A DNA stretch of 64,000 bases from positions 62,001-126,000 of the forward strand of contig CAVVOG010000003.1 in assembly GCA_963749895.1 (NCBI GenBank). Direction: 5' to 3'. Source of the DNA: AC-51 sp963749895 (lineage in GTDB: Bacteria; Actinomycetota; UBA4738; HRBIN12). Shown in pieces: positions 1 through 8,712 of this stretch (positions are counted from its first letter, which is position 1; the number at the start of each line of letters is the position of its first letter). The notes beneath the pieces are model-generated. The model worked only from the letters and a program-made list of their open reading frames with translations, had not been told where the DNA came from and searched no databases. Made by a program: the position numbers and the translations under genes.

Positions 1-90
1 CAGGTACGGGTCGAACGACGCGAGGACGGCCGGGTCCGGGGCGTGGATCTGGCCGGGACGCGCCTCGCGCGCTTCGATCCGGTGTCGTGA
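1..90 (+). CDS. C-terminal end of an unidentified gene
   Basis: The first 29 codons of the window are open in frame 1 and end in TGA at 88-90. The tail contains VRGVDLAGTRLARFDP. The stop overlaps the GTG start of the next gene (GTGA), so the two are probably co-transcribed and translationally coupled. Too little is present to assign a family; the main body lies upstream of the window. Confidence 0.5.
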   Translation, partial: QVRVERREDGRVRGVDLAGTRLARFDPVS

Positions 91-1475
91 ACGCTCGCTG
101 GCGCGATGCCGAGCCGAAGGTCTTCTGGCTCGACCGACCCGACGTCCCCGAGCCGTCCTCGGCGCTCGGTGGCCTCGCCGAGGCCGATCTGGCGATCGTC
201 GGCGGCGGGTTCACCGGCCTGTGGGCAGCGGTCCTGGCCAAGGAAGACGATCCGGGCCGCGACGTCGTGCTCCTGGAGGCCGAGACGATCGCCTTCGGGG
301 GCAGCGGCCGCAACGGCGGGTTCGCGATGTCCACCCTCACCCACGGGCTCGAGAACGGCGAGGCGCGCTTCCCCCGTGAGCTCGATCGGATCGAGGTCGA
401 GGCGAAGGCGAACCTGGCCGCGATCGCCGACACGGTCGCCCGCTACGGCATCGACTGCGACTGGACCCCGTCGGGCGAGATCGAGGTCGCTCGCGCTCCC
501 CACGAGCTCTCCTGGGCCGCAGAGGCGGCCGACCTGTACGCACGTCACGGGTACGACGTGATGCTGTTGGACCGCGACGCGATCCGCGCCGAGGTCGACT
601 CCCCGACCTACCTCGGCGCGTGGTGGAACCGATCGGGTTGCGTGATGGTCGATCCCGCCCGGCTCGCCTGGGGGCTCGCGCGGGTCGCTCGCGAGCTCGG
701 CGTGCGGATCCACGAGCGCACGCCCGTCACCGGGGTCGAGGAGGACGGCCGAGGGATCCGCCTGCGGACGCCGGCCGGGACCGTGAGGGCAGGGCGTGTC
801 CTGCTCGCGACGAACGCCTCCCCATCTCTCGTGAGGTCCGTGCGGCGCAGGATCATCCCCGTGTACGACCACGTGCTGACGACGGAGCCTCTGTCGCCGG
901 CACAGCGGGCGGCGGTGGGCTGGCGGAGCCGTCAGGGGCTCGCCGACATGGCGAACCGGTTCCACTACTACCGGATCACCGATGACGGGCGGATCCTGTG
1001 GGGCGGCTACGACGCCGTCTACCACTGGCGCAGCGGCATCGACACCCGCTTCGAGGAGCGTCCTTCCACGTTCGACGCGCTGGAGCGGCACTTCTTCGAG
1101 ACCTTCCCTCAGCTCGAGGGGCTCGGCTTCTCTCACCGCTGGGCAGGCGTGATCGACACGTGCACGCGGTTCAGCGTGTTCTTCGGTCGTGCCTTCGGCG
1201 GCGCTGTCGTCTCGGCGCTCGGCTACACGGGGATGGGGGTCGCGGCCTCGCGGTTCGGAGCGCTCGTCGGGATCGAGCTGCTCGATGGGCGCGACACCGA
1301 GCGCACCCGTCTGGACCTGGTCCGGTCGGCGCCGCTGCCGTTCCCGCCAGAGCCGTTACGGTCGGCCGGGGTCGGCCTCACGGTCCGAGCGCTCGCCCGT
1401 GCCGACCGCTCGCGCGGTCGGCGCGGACCCTGGCTTCGCTTGATGGACGCCCTCGGGTTCGGTTTCGACTCCTGA
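87..1475 (+). CDS. FAD-dependent amine/amino-acid oxidoreductase (DAO family)
   Basis: A 462-residue flavoprotein of the D-amino-acid-oxidase/DadA superfamily, probably cytosolic, oxidising an amine or amino acid. The N-terminal FAD Rossmann motif is clear (DLAIVGGGFTGLWAA, residues about 35-49). It is followed by an acidic ribose-binding position (VVLLEAE) and the GGSGRNGGFA segment typical of gamma-glutamylputrescine oxidase-like members. A second FAD contact is visible near the C-terminus (SALGYTGMGVAASR). The GTG start overlaps the upstream stop by four bases. The family assignment is firm. The substrate cannot be told from sequence; PuuB-like polyamine catabolism is one possibility. Confidence 0.85.
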   Translation: MNARWRDAEPKVFWLDRPDVPEPSSALGGLAEADLAIVGGGFTGLWAAVLAKEDDPGRDVVLLEAETIAFGGSGRNGGFAMSTLTHGLENGEARFPRELDRIEVEAKANLAAIADTVARYGIDCDWTPSGEIEVARAPHELSWAAEAADLYARHGYDVMLLDRDAIRAEVDSPTYLGAWWNRSGCVMVDPARLAWGLARVARELGVRIHERTPVTGVEEDGRGIRLRTPAGTVRAGRVLLATNASPSLVRSVRRRIIPVYDHVLTTEPLSPAQRAAVGWRSRQGLADMANRFHYYRITDDGRILWGGYDAVYHWRSGIDTRFEERPSTFDALERHFFETFPQLEGLGFSHRWAGVIDTCTRFSVFFGRAFGGAVVSALGYTGMGVAASRFGALVGIELLDGRDTERTRLDLVRSAPLPFPPEPLRSAGVGLTVRALARADRSRGRRGPWLRLMDALGFGFDS

Positions 1476-1805
1476 GCCCGCATCGACCGCCCCCTCGTCC
1501 CGCGATCGCGGAGGTGAGTCTGCGCTGTCGACTGTCCCTCGTTCTTCCTACCCTGTGAATCTCGGCAAGGTTGGGTAGGCTACGCGTAACTAGGAGAGGG
1601 CCGAAGTGCCTAGGTCGTTGTGGCTAGGTCGACAGGGCATACCCCGAGGTGGGGAGGGGTTCCAGGTTTCGGATCGTCTTGCCCGTGGCTGGGAGGCCAA
1701 GGGGCCGAGGGACTCTAGGACTTTCCGCTGATTGACCTAACCCACGATGAGGCTACAGCATACGGATGACCGGCTCTCCATCCCCCTGATAGGGGAGTGG
1801 AGGGG
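1476..1805 (+). promoter_or_regulatory. Promoter and structured 5' leader of the exopolysaccharide locus
   Basis: 330 bases without a convincing gene. A -10-like TAGGCT lies at 1576-1581, with a weak TGTGAA about 16 bases upstream. That would give a leader of roughly 215 nt before the sugar-transferase start. The leader has several small stems: CCTAG 1609-1613 with CTAGG 1624-1628; CCCC 1642-1645 with GGGG 1651-1654; CCC 1682-1684 with GGG 1691-1693; and GGCC 1695-1698 with GGCC 1703-1706. I could not match it to a riboswitch class I know. Transcription and folding are inferences. Confidence 0.4.
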
Positions 1806-3395
1806 ATGAGCCTCCGAGGCGGAGGGCGTGAGGCTCCGAGGGCGGTGTGGCGAAACCCTCAGGATGGGCGGATCTGGATGGGCTTGGAGATGAGTACACA
1901 GGTCGGGACGGAGGCGGACGACACCGTCGAGGTCGACCGGTCGCGGACGGCCGACGTCCTGCGCGTGACCGCGGGTGACGTCACCGTCACGACCGAGGTC
2001 CCGCTCGAGGAACCGCGTGCGCGGGTGGCACAGCCCTCCGCGGCGGCGGCTCGCCGTCGGGTGGCGTTCGGCATCGCCATGGGCGACGTCGTCGCGTTCG
2101 TGGCCGCGATCGTCGTGTCCGACGTGTTGCGTGACACCTCCTTGCCCGTGGCGCTCCTCATGGTGCTCCCGATCCCGCTGTGGCTCGCACTGGTGGGCGC
2201 CTTCAGCAATACGGCGTCGTCCGTGATCGCCGGGAGGCTCGGGCTCGCCCGGATCGGCGGGAGCGTCGGCATCGTCGGGTGCGGGGTGGCGATCATCGCC
2301 GGTGGGACCCCGGGGTTCGGACCCCGGCTCGGCGTCTTCGTCTCGGCGCTGCTGATCCTCGATCTGTTGCAGCGCGGTGGGTGGGCCTTCTACGCGAGGA
2401 GCGAGCGTCGTCAGGGCCGGCTCCGTCTGCGGACCGTCCTGGTCGGCACGGGAGGCGAGCCCGCCGACTTCGTCGAGATCTTGCGGTCGACAGCCTCGGA
2501 CCTGATGCCGGTCGGACGGTTCGTGATGCGCGCCGAGGAGCCGCCCCCGGATGCCCTGCCGACCTTCCGCCGGCTCTCCGAGATCGCCGAGCTGGCGTCC
2601 GATGGGACGATCGATTGCCTGCTGGTGGCCTCGAGCTCGTTCACCCGAGGGGAGCTCGCGGAGCTGCGGCGGTTCTGCCGCACGTCCGAGCTCCAGCTCC
2701 GCGTGTTCACCCGCGCGCCGGAGGCGGTCGGGTCCAAGCTCGACATCTCGCCTCTCGGGCCGGGGGCCCTCGTCACGGTCCGACCGGCGAAGCTGAACGG
2801 CGTCCAGGCCGTCTTGAAGCGGGGCATGGACATCGTCGCGTCGTCGATCGGCCTGCTCCTGCTCTCGCCGGTGTTCGCGGTGATCGCGATCCTCATCAAG
2901 AGGTCCTCGCCGGGTCCGGTCTTCTTCCGGCAGAACCGCGTGACGCGCGGGGGAAGGGTCTTCAGGATCGCCAAGTTCCGGACGATGGTTACCGACGTGG
3001 ACCGAATCTTCGCCGAGAACGGCATCGATCCGACCGTGCCGTTCTTCAAGCCGGACGGCGAGATGCTCGTCACCCGCGTCGGGCGCGTGCTCAGGGCGAC
3101 CAGTCTCGACGAGCTTCCCCAGCTCTGGAACGTGCTGGTGGGACAGATGAGCCTCGTCGGGCCGCGGCCGCTCCCACAGGACCAGGTCGTGGCCAACCCC
3201 GCGCTGCTCGAGGGTCGTCACGACGTCCGCGCCGGGGTGACCGGGTGGTGGCAGGTCAACGGGCGCAGCGATGTCCCTGCCGAGGAGGCGGTCCGCCAAG
3301 ACGTCTTCTACGTCGAGAACTGGTCGGTCGGGCTCGATATCCGCATCCTCCTCAAGACGTTCGGGGTGCTCGTGTCCCGGCGGGGTGCCTATTGA
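1806..3395 (+). CDS. Polyprenyl-phosphate sugar-1-phosphate transferase
   Basis: Initiates the repeat unit by moving a sugar-1-phosphate from a UDP-sugar to undecaprenyl phosphate at the inner membrane. The protein is about 529 residues. About four N-terminal hydrophobic segments and a nucleotide-binding-like region (RTVLVGTGGEP) come first. A further membrane helix leads into the bacterial sugar transferase domain, which shows KRGMDIV, SPGPVFFRQNRV, FRIAKFRTM, TSLDELPQLWNVL, MSLVGPRPLP and GVTGWWQVNGRSD. I chose ATG 1806 because GGAG 1794-1797 sits 8 nt upstream; an in-frame GTG at 1797 would lie on top of that site. It is the first gene of a run of plus-strand polymer genes after a long leader. 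Confidence 0.93.
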   Translation: MSLRGGGREAPRAVWRNPQDGRIWMGLEMSTQVGTEADDTVEVDRSRTADVLRVTAGDVTVTTEVPLEEPRARVAQPSAAAARRRVAFGIAMGDVVAFVAAIVVSDVLRDTSLPVALLMVLPIPLWLALVGAFSNTASSVIAGRLGLARIGGSVGIVGCGVAIIAGGTPGFGPRLGVFVSALLILDLLQRGGWAFYARSERRQGRLRLRTVLVGTGGEPADFVEILRSTASDLMPVGRFVMRAEEPPPDALPTFRRLSEIAELASDGTIDCLLVASSSFTRGELAELRRFCRTSELQLRVFTRAPEAVGSKLDISPLGPGALVTVRPAKLNGVQAVLKRGMDIVASSIGLLLLSPVFAVIAILIKRSSPGPVFFRQNRVTRGGRVFRIAKFRTMVTDVDRIFAENGIDPTVPFFKPDGEMLVTRVGRVLRATSLDELPQLWNVLVGQMSLVGPRPLPQDQVVANPALLEGRHDVRAGVTGWWQVNGRSDVPAEEAVRQDVFYVENWSVGLDIRILLKTFGVLVSRRGAY

Positions 3396-3433
3396 TCCGA
3401 CATCCATCGAGTTGGCCTCTCGAGGAGGCTTCC

Positions 3434-4297
3434 GTGAGCTCGCCATCGTTGCCCGACCTCTCGTCACGGGAGATCGCCGGCATGCGGGTCGATGCCACCT
3501 CCTACGAGGACTCGATCCTCCGCGTGATGACGTGGGCGGCGGGCGCTGAGTCCAAGGCGGTCGCGATCGCCACCGTGAACAACGTGATGGAGGCGCACGA
3601 CGACCCATCGTTCGCCGCGGTGATGGCCGAGTGCGACCTCGTCACACCCGACGGGATGCCGCTGGTGTGGGCCCTGCGGCGACTGGGGGTCCGGGACGCG
3701 ACGCGCGTGTACGGGCCGGAGCTCACGCCCCGGCTCCTCGCTCGCGCCGCCCGCGACGGGGTGCCCGTCGGCTTCTACGGCGGGACCGACGAGGTGATCG
3801 CCGCCTTGCTCGCAAGGCTCGAGCGCGAACTGCCCTCCCTCGAGGTCGCCTACGTGCACGCGCCACCCTTCCGCGCCCTCACCCCCGAAGAGGACGCCAC
3901 GGTCGTCGACGCGGTCGTCGCGTCCGGGTGCCGTCTGCTGTTCGTGGGCATCGGGTGCCCGAAGCAGGAGCGATGGATCGTCGAGCACCGAACCGAGATC
4001 CCCGCCGTGATGCTCGGCGTAGGCGCCGCGTTCGACTTCTACGCGGGCCTGAAGCGGCAGGCGCCCGGCTGGATGCAGCGGAGCGGGCTCGAGTGGCTGT
4101 TCCGCCTGGGCACAGAACCGCGGCGGCTGTGGAAGCGATACCTTCGACACAACCCTCGATTCGTGGCGCTGTTCGCCGCGCAGCTGGTACGGACGAAGAC
4201 GCCGTCGCGACGCGCGGCGGAGCCGCGGATCACGGATCAGAACGCGAGACCAACACCGAATTCGACACCAAGACCAGAACCGAGGAAGGAGTCATGA
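3434..4297 (+). CDS. WecG/TagA/CpsF-family glycosyltransferase
   Basis: A 287-residue GT26 enzyme that probably adds the second sugar (often ManNAc or ManNAcA in this family) to the lipid-linked primer made by the preceding sugar transferase. Signature stretches are ATVNNVMEAHDDPSF, LVTPDGMPLVW, GIGCPKQERW and MLGVGAAFDFYAG. The GTG start at 3434 is preceded by GAGGAGG (3422-3428), a strong ribosome site 5 nt away. The longer open frame upstream is a shadow of the sugar-transferase gene. The stop overlaps the following ATGA. Confidence 0.92.
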   Translation: MSSPSLPDLSSREIAGMRVDATSYEDSILRVMTWAAGAESKAVAIATVNNVMEAHDDPSFAAVMAECDLVTPDGMPLVWALRRLGVRDATRVYGPELTPRLLARAARDGVPVGFYGGTDEVIAALLARLERELPSLEVAYVHAPPFRALTPEEDATVVDAVVASGCRLLFVGIGCPKQERWIVEHRTEIPAVMLGVGAAFDFYAGLKRQAPGWMQRSGLEWLFRLGTEPRRLWKRYLRHNPRFVALFAAQLVRTKTPSRRAAEPRITDQNARPTPNSTPRPEPRKES

Positions 4298-4299
4298 CG

Positions 4300-5286
4300 A
4301 TGAAGCGTGCGGTCGTGGGAGGCGCAGGTGGGTTCATCGGCCACCACCTGGTGAAGTACCTGAAGGCCGAGGGGTACTGGGTCCGCGGGGCCGATCTCAA
4401 GGAGCCGGAGTACGAGGCCACCGAAGCCGACGAGTTCGAGATCCGGGACCTGCGCGAGTACGAGAACTGCCTGTGGGCGACCGACGGGGTCGACGAGGTG
4501 TACCAGCTCGCCGCCGACATGGGCGGGATCGGGTACATCACCGCGAACCACGCGGAGGTCGCCCGCAACAACGTGCTGATCAACGCGCACATGCTGGAGG
4601 CGGCGTACCGCTCCGGCGTGGAACGGCACTTCTACTCGTCGTCCGCCTGCATCTACCCGATGTACAAGCAGCACGAGCCCGACGTCACCCCGCTCCGGGA
4701 GGAGGACGCCTACCCGGCGGACCCCGAGGAGGGGTACGGATGGGAGAAGCTCTACGCCGAGAAGCTCTGCCAGTACTACACCGACGAGGGCAAGGTGGAG
4801 ACCCGCGTCGCGCGGTTCCACAACATCTACGGTCCACTCGGCACGTACGAGGGCGGGCGTGAGAAGGCACCCGCGGCGATCAGCCGCAAGGTGGCGTTGG
4901 CCGCCGACGGCGACTCCATCGAGATCTGGGGCGACGGCAAGCAGACGCGCTCGTTCACGTACGTGGACGACTGCGTCGAGGGGATCGTCCGTCTGATGAG
5001 GTCGGACCACCGTGCTCCGCTGAACCTCGGGACGGACCGGCTGATCTCCGTCGACGACCTCGTCGACCTCGTGAGTGACGTCGCCGGCAAGTCGCTGGTC
5101 AAGGTGCACGACACGTCGAAGCCGCAGGGTGTCCGTGGCCGCAACAGCGACAACACGAGGCTCCGCGAGGTGCTCGGCTGGGAGCCGGGAACCACCCTCG
5201 AGGACGGCATGGGGACGACCTATCGCTGGATCGAGGCCGAGCTGGCCCGCGCGGGTCGGATCGCCCCGCGCGCCGAAGTCAGCTGA
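4300..5286 (+). CDS. GDP-mannose 3,5-epimerase-like SDR enzyme
   Basis: A 328-residue extended short-chain dehydrogenase closely resembling plant GDP-D-mannose 3',5'-epimerase, which makes GDP-L-galactose. It has the NAD-binding GGAGGFIGHH, the family-typical DMGGIGYITANH, FYSSSACIYP and the catalytic YGWEK. It also has RFHNIYGPLGTYEGGREK, DGKQTRSFTYVDDCVEG and GVRGRNSDNT. These long matches go well beyond a generic epimerase. Two starts compete: ATG 4294 and ATG 4300. GGAG 4288-4291 is better spaced for 4300. The gene is coupled to the WecG-like gene before it and to ugd after it. Product identity is inferred from motif similarity. Confidence 0.82.
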   Translation: MKRAVVGGAGGFIGHHLVKYLKAEGYWVRGADLKEPEYEATEADEFEIRDLREYENCLWATDGVDEVYQLAADMGGIGYITANHAEVARNNVLINAHMLEAAYRSGVERHFYSSSACIYPMYKQHEPDVTPLREEDAYPADPEEGYGWEKLYAEKLCQYYTDEGKVETRVARFHNIYGPLGTYEGGREKAPAAISRKVALAADGDSIEIWGDGKQTRSFTYVDDCVEGIVRLMRSDHRAPLNLGTDRLISVDDLVDLVSDVAGKSLVKVHDTSKPQGVRGRNSDNTRLREVLGWEPGTTLEDGMGTTYRWIEAELARAGRIAPRAEVS

Positions 5287-6605
5287 TGCGCATCTGCGTC
5301 ATCGGCACCGGCCACGTCGGTCTCGTCACGTGCGTGACGCTGGCCGAGATCGGCCACGACGTGACCGGGACGGACCAGGATGCCGAGAAGATGGAGGCGC
5401 TGCGGCAGGGCCGCTCGCCCTTCCACGAGCCGGGGCTCGACGACCTCCTCCGCCGACACCTCGACGCGGGGGATCTCCGGTTCGTCGACGATCCGAGTGG
5501 TGCCGTCGCGACGGCCGACGTCGTGTTCATCTGCGTCGGGACGCCTCCCCGGGCATCCGGGGAGGCGAACCTGCTCGCGGTCGAGCAGGTGGCACGTCAG
5601 GTCGCTCAGGATGCTGCCGGCCCCCTCGTGATCGTCCAGAAATCGACGGTTCCGGCCGGCAGCGCGGACCGACTCCGTCGGACCCTCACGCTCGAGCGCC
5701 CCGATCTGGGGCCGACGATCGACGTGGTCTCGAACCCCGAGTTCCTCCGGGAGGGCAGAGCGGTGGAGGACTCCCTCCTCCCGGACCGGATCCTGGTCGG
5801 GGCGTCGACCGAGCGGGCGTTCGCCGCGTTGCGCGAGGTCTATCGCCCGCTCCTCGATCGAGGTGTCCGACTGATCGAGACGGACGTGCGGAGCGCCGAA
5901 CTGGCCAAGCACGCCAGCAACGCCTTCCTCGCCCTCAAGATCTCGTTCGCGAACGCACTCGCGAGGATCGCCGAGCGCACCGGATCCGATGTGGAGTCCG
6001 TCACCGGCATCATGGGTGCGGATCCGCGGATCGGCGCCGACTTCCTCTCTGCCGGCATCGGGTTCGGGGGGTACTGCTTCCCGAAGGACCTCGTGGCCTT
6101 CGATCACCTCGCAGCGTCGGTCGGGTACGAGTTCGGCCTGTTGAAGGAGGTCGCCGCGATCAACGAGGAGGCGGTCGCGGCGGCCGTCGACAAGGTGCGT
6201 GACGCCCTGTGGAACCTCGAGGGCAAGCGCGTGGCGCTGCTCGGGCTGTCCTTCAAGCCCGAGACGGACGACGTTCGCTTCTCGCCCGCCCTGGCGGTGG
6301 CGCGCAGCCTGCTGGCGTCGGGCGCCGAGGTCGTGGGCACCGACCCGCAGGCATCGACCGCCGCCCTGCAGGAGGTTCCCGGTCTCGAGATCGCGGAGAA
6401 CGCCTACGAGGCTGCGCGGGGTGCGCATTGCCTCGTGCTGTGCACGGCGTGGGACGAGTACCGGAACCTCGACCCCGCCAAGCTCGGCGAGCTGGTCGCG
6501 TACCGTGTGATCGTCGACGGGCGCAACGCCCTGGACGGTGCTGCGTTCGCGGAGGCGGGGTTCGCCTACCACGCGATGGGTCGGCCGTCGCGCGGCACCG
6601 TGTAG
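5286..6605 (+). CDS. ugd: UDP-glucose 6-dehydrogenase
   Basis: A 439-residue NAD-dependent dehydrogenase that oxidises UDP-glucose to UDP-glucuronate in two steps. It shows an N-terminal Rossmann fold (MRICVIGTGHVGLVTC), the central region with NPEFLREGRAVEDSLLPDRI and NAFLALKISFANALA, and the catalytic cysteine in GFGGYCFPKD. The C-terminal UDP-binding domain begins around LLGLSFKPETDDVRFSPA. The ATG overlaps the upstream TGA by one base. With the UXS-like gene next, it forms a UDP-glucose to UDP-glucuronate to UDP-xylose branch. Confidence 0.95.
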   Translation: MRICVIGTGHVGLVTCVTLAEIGHDVTGTDQDAEKMEALRQGRSPFHEPGLDDLLRRHLDAGDLRFVDDPSGAVATADVVFICVGTPPRASGEANLLAVEQVARQVAQDAAGPLVIVQKSTVPAGSADRLRRTLTLERPDLGPTIDVVSNPEFLREGRAVEDSLLPDRILVGASTERAFAALREVYRPLLDRGVRLIETDVRSAELAKHASNAFLALKISFANALARIAERTGSDVESVTGIMGADPRIGADFLSAGIGFGGYCFPKDLVAFDHLAASVGYEFGLLKEVAAINEEAVAAAVDKVRDALWNLEGKRVALLGLSFKPETDDVRFSPALAVARSLLASGAEVVGTDPQASTAALQEVPGLEIAENAYEAARGAHCLVLCTAWDEYRNLDPAKLGELVAYRVIVDGRNALDGAAFAEAGFAYHAMGRPSRGTV

Positions 6606-6615
6606 GGTCTCGGTC

Positions 6616-7545
6616 GTGCGTGCGGTCGTCACGGGCGCGGCGGGCTTCGTCGGGTCGCACGTCGTCACGAGGCTGGTGGACGACGGGTGGACCGTCGTTG
6701 GGCTCGACAACCTCGTCACCGGTCGTGACGAGAACCTCGATCATCTCGCCGAGAGGGACACCTTCTCGCTCCGCCACGCCGACGTGTCCGAGGGGTTCAC
6801 GCTCGACGGAGAGGTGGACCTGGTGCTGCATCTCGCCTCGCCGGCCTCCCCGCCGGACTACCTGCAGCGCCCCCTCCAGACGCTCCGGGCGGGCTCCCTC
6901 GGCACGCAGTCTGCGCTCGACCTGGCGACGGAGAAGGGCGCCCGGATCGTGCTGGCCTCGACGTCGGAGGTCTACGGCGACCCGCTCGTACATCCGCAGA
7001 CGGAGGACTACTGGGGCAACGTGAACCCGGTGGGTCCGCGTTCCGTGTACGACGAGGCGAAGCGCTACGCGGAGGCGCTGGCGATGGCCTATCACCGGGT
7101 CCACGGACTGTCGGTCGCGCTGGCGCGGATCTTCAACACCTACGGGCCGCGGATGCGCCGCGACGACGGGCGAGCGGTGCCGAACTTCGTCGTCCAGGCA
7201 CTGCACGACGAGCCGATCACCGTGCACGGGGACGGATCGCAGACCCGTTCGCTGTGCTTCGTCGACGACCTCGTCGAGGGTCTGATGAGGCTCGCGGCGA
7301 GCGAGCACACGGGTCCGCTGAACCTGGGCAATCCCGAGGAGGTCACGGTGCTCCAGCTCGCTGAGCTGGTCCGCGAGCTGAGCGACAGCCGCTCCGAGGT
7401 GGTGTTCGTCGAACGGCCGGAGGACGACCCCGCCCGGCGACGTCCCGACATCACGCTCGCGAGGTCGGTCCTGGGGTGGGAGCCGACCGTTCCGCTGCGC
7501 GAGGGGCTGGCCCGGACGCTCGAGTGGGCGACGCCGCGATGGTGA
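6616..7545 (+). CDS. UDP-glucuronate decarboxylase (UDP-xylose synthase)
   Basis: A 309-residue SDR enzyme predicted to convert UDP-glucuronate to UDP-xylose. It carries VTGAAGFVGSHVV for NAD, HLASPASPPDYLQRP, LASTSEVYGDPLVHPQ, EDYWGNVNPVGPRSVYDEAK with the YxxxK catalytic pair, and IFNTYGPRMRRDDGR. These blocks are diagnostic of the UXS group. I chose GTG 6616 because the protein then begins directly at the Rossmann strand; the longer open frame runs into the end of ugd. There is no N-terminal membrane anchor, so it should be cytosolic. Confidence 0.92.
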   Translation: MRAVVTGAAGFVGSHVVTRLVDDGWTVVGLDNLVTGRDENLDHLAERDTFSLRHADVSEGFTLDGEVDLVLHLASPASPPDYLQRPLQTLRAGSLGTQSALDLATEKGARIVLASTSEVYGDPLVHPQTEDYWGNVNPVGPRSVYDEAKRYAEALAMAYHRVHGLSVALARIFNTYGPRMRRDDGRAVPNFVVQALHDEPITVHGDGSQTRSLCFVDDLVEGLMRLAASEHTGPLNLGNPEEVTVLQLAELVRELSDSRSEVVFVERPEDDPARRRPDITLARSVLGWEPTVPLREGLARTLEWATPRW

Positions 7546-7555
7546 CCGGCCGCCC

Positions 7556-8710
7556 ATGCGCATCCTGATCCTGCATTCGCGGTACCTGTCCGGCGACGTG
7601 TCGGGCGAGAACCGTGTCGTCCGGGACGAGGCGCGGGTGCTGTCGGAGGCCGGCCACGACGTGCTCCTGCACGAGCCGGCCCCCTCCGTGTCGGGCCTGC
7701 GGGCGCAGGCCTCGACGGCGGCGAACAGCATCTGGGCGACGCGGGTCGCGGCTGAGGTGAACGCGACGGTGCGGCGTCGGGGGATCGACGTGGTGCACGT
7801 CCACAACCTCTTCCCCGAGCTGTCCCCCCTCGTGCTCAAGGCGGCCCGTCGTGGGGGGGCGGCCGTCGTGATGACGCTGCACAACTTCCGTCTGATGTGC
7901 CTGCCGGCCACGCTGCAGCGTGAGGGCCGAGCCTGCGAGCTCTGCGTCGGACGGCTCCCGTTGCCCGGTGTCCGGTACGGGTGCTACCGGGGCTCGAGGG
8001 TCGGTTCGGCGGTCATGGCGACGTCGCTCGCGCTCCATCGGGCGATCGGGTCCTTCGGCGCGGTCGACCGCTACCTGGCGGTGAGCGGATACGTCCGCGA
8101 CCGCCACATCGAGGCGGGGCTCGACCCGGCGAGGGTCGGCGTCAAGGAGAACTTCGTCTGGCCGCAGCTCGCCCGTCGCGGGACCGAGGGACCGTTCCTG
8201 TTCCTGGGCCGCCTCACCTCCGAGAAGGGTCTCGACACGCTGTTCGATGCGTGGCGAGCGGCGCCGGATCTGGGGGAACTGGTCGTGGCCGGCGACGGAC
8301 CCGAGCTCGAACGGCTCCGCGGCGCCGCGCCCGTCGGGGTCCGCGTGATCGGAGCGGTGCCCGCGGACCAGGTCCCCGACATGGTCGCCGCGGCGCGGGC
8401 CGTCCTCGTGCCGTCCGTGTGGCCGGAGCCCGCGGTGCCACGGGCCGTCCTCGAGGCCTACGCGTCGCGTGTCGGTGTGGTCGCCAGCGCGGTGGGGGGG
8501 ATGCGCGAAGGGGTTCGTGAGGGTGAGACCGGGTACCTGGTCCCGCCGGGCGACGTCGATGCCTGGGTCGAGGCGCTCCGGCGGCTCCGCCGTGCGGGCG
8601 AAGCCGAACGCCTCGGTGACGGGGGCTTCGCCGTGTGGCGCGAACGCTACGGGCCGGACGCGGGGCTCCGTGCGCTCGAGGCCGTCTACGCGGAAGCGGC
8701 CGCTCGATGA
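7556..8710 (+). CDS. GT4-family glycosyltransferase
   Basis: A 384-residue GT-B enzyme that transfers a sugar from an NDP-sugar onto the growing repeat unit. The N-terminal half has MRILILHSRYLSGDVSGENR and HVHNLFPELSPLV. The C-terminal donor-binding half has FLFLGRLTSEKGLDTL, VVAGDGPEL and a variant of the E-x7-E motif in PSVWPEPAVPRAVLEAYA. The start is ATG 7556, 10 nt after the UXS stop. It is the last gene of the first plus-strand run; a convergent sulfotransferase ends 3 bases further on. Confidence 0.9.
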   Translation: MRILILHSRYLSGDVSGENRVVRDEARVLSEAGHDVLLHEPAPSVSGLRAQASTAANSIWATRVAAEVNATVRRRGIDVVHVHNLFPELSPLVLKAARRGGAAVVMTLHNFRLMCLPATLQREGRACELCVGRLPLPGVRYGCYRGSRVGSAVMATSLALHRAIGSFGAVDRYLAVSGYVRDRHIEAGLDPARVGVKENFVWPQLARRGTEGPFLFLGRLTSEKGLDTLFDAWRAAPDLGELVVAGDGPELERLRGAAPVGVRVIGAVPADQVPDMVAAARAVLVPSVWPEPAVPRAVLEAYASRVGVVASAVGGMREGVREGETGYLVPPGDVDAWVEALRRLRRAGEAERLGDGGFAVWRERYGPDAGLRALEAVYAEAAAR

Positions 8711-8712
8711 GG

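Noticed and set aside
1576..1805. Possible c-di-GMP, c-di-AMP or 6C-type riboswitch
   Set aside because: None of the conserved core sequences I know for these classes could be matched; only generic hairpins are visible, so no class is called.
2180..3433. Upstream extension of the WecG-family frame
   Set aside because: It overlaps the sugar-transferase gene in another frame and shows no conserved content until GTG 3434, which has a good ribosome site.
1737..3608. 623-codon open frame antisense to the sugar transferase
   Set aside because: It mirrors the codon phase of the real gene on the other strand, lacks any family motif, and is rich in Arg, Pro, His and Asp as expected of high-GC shadows.
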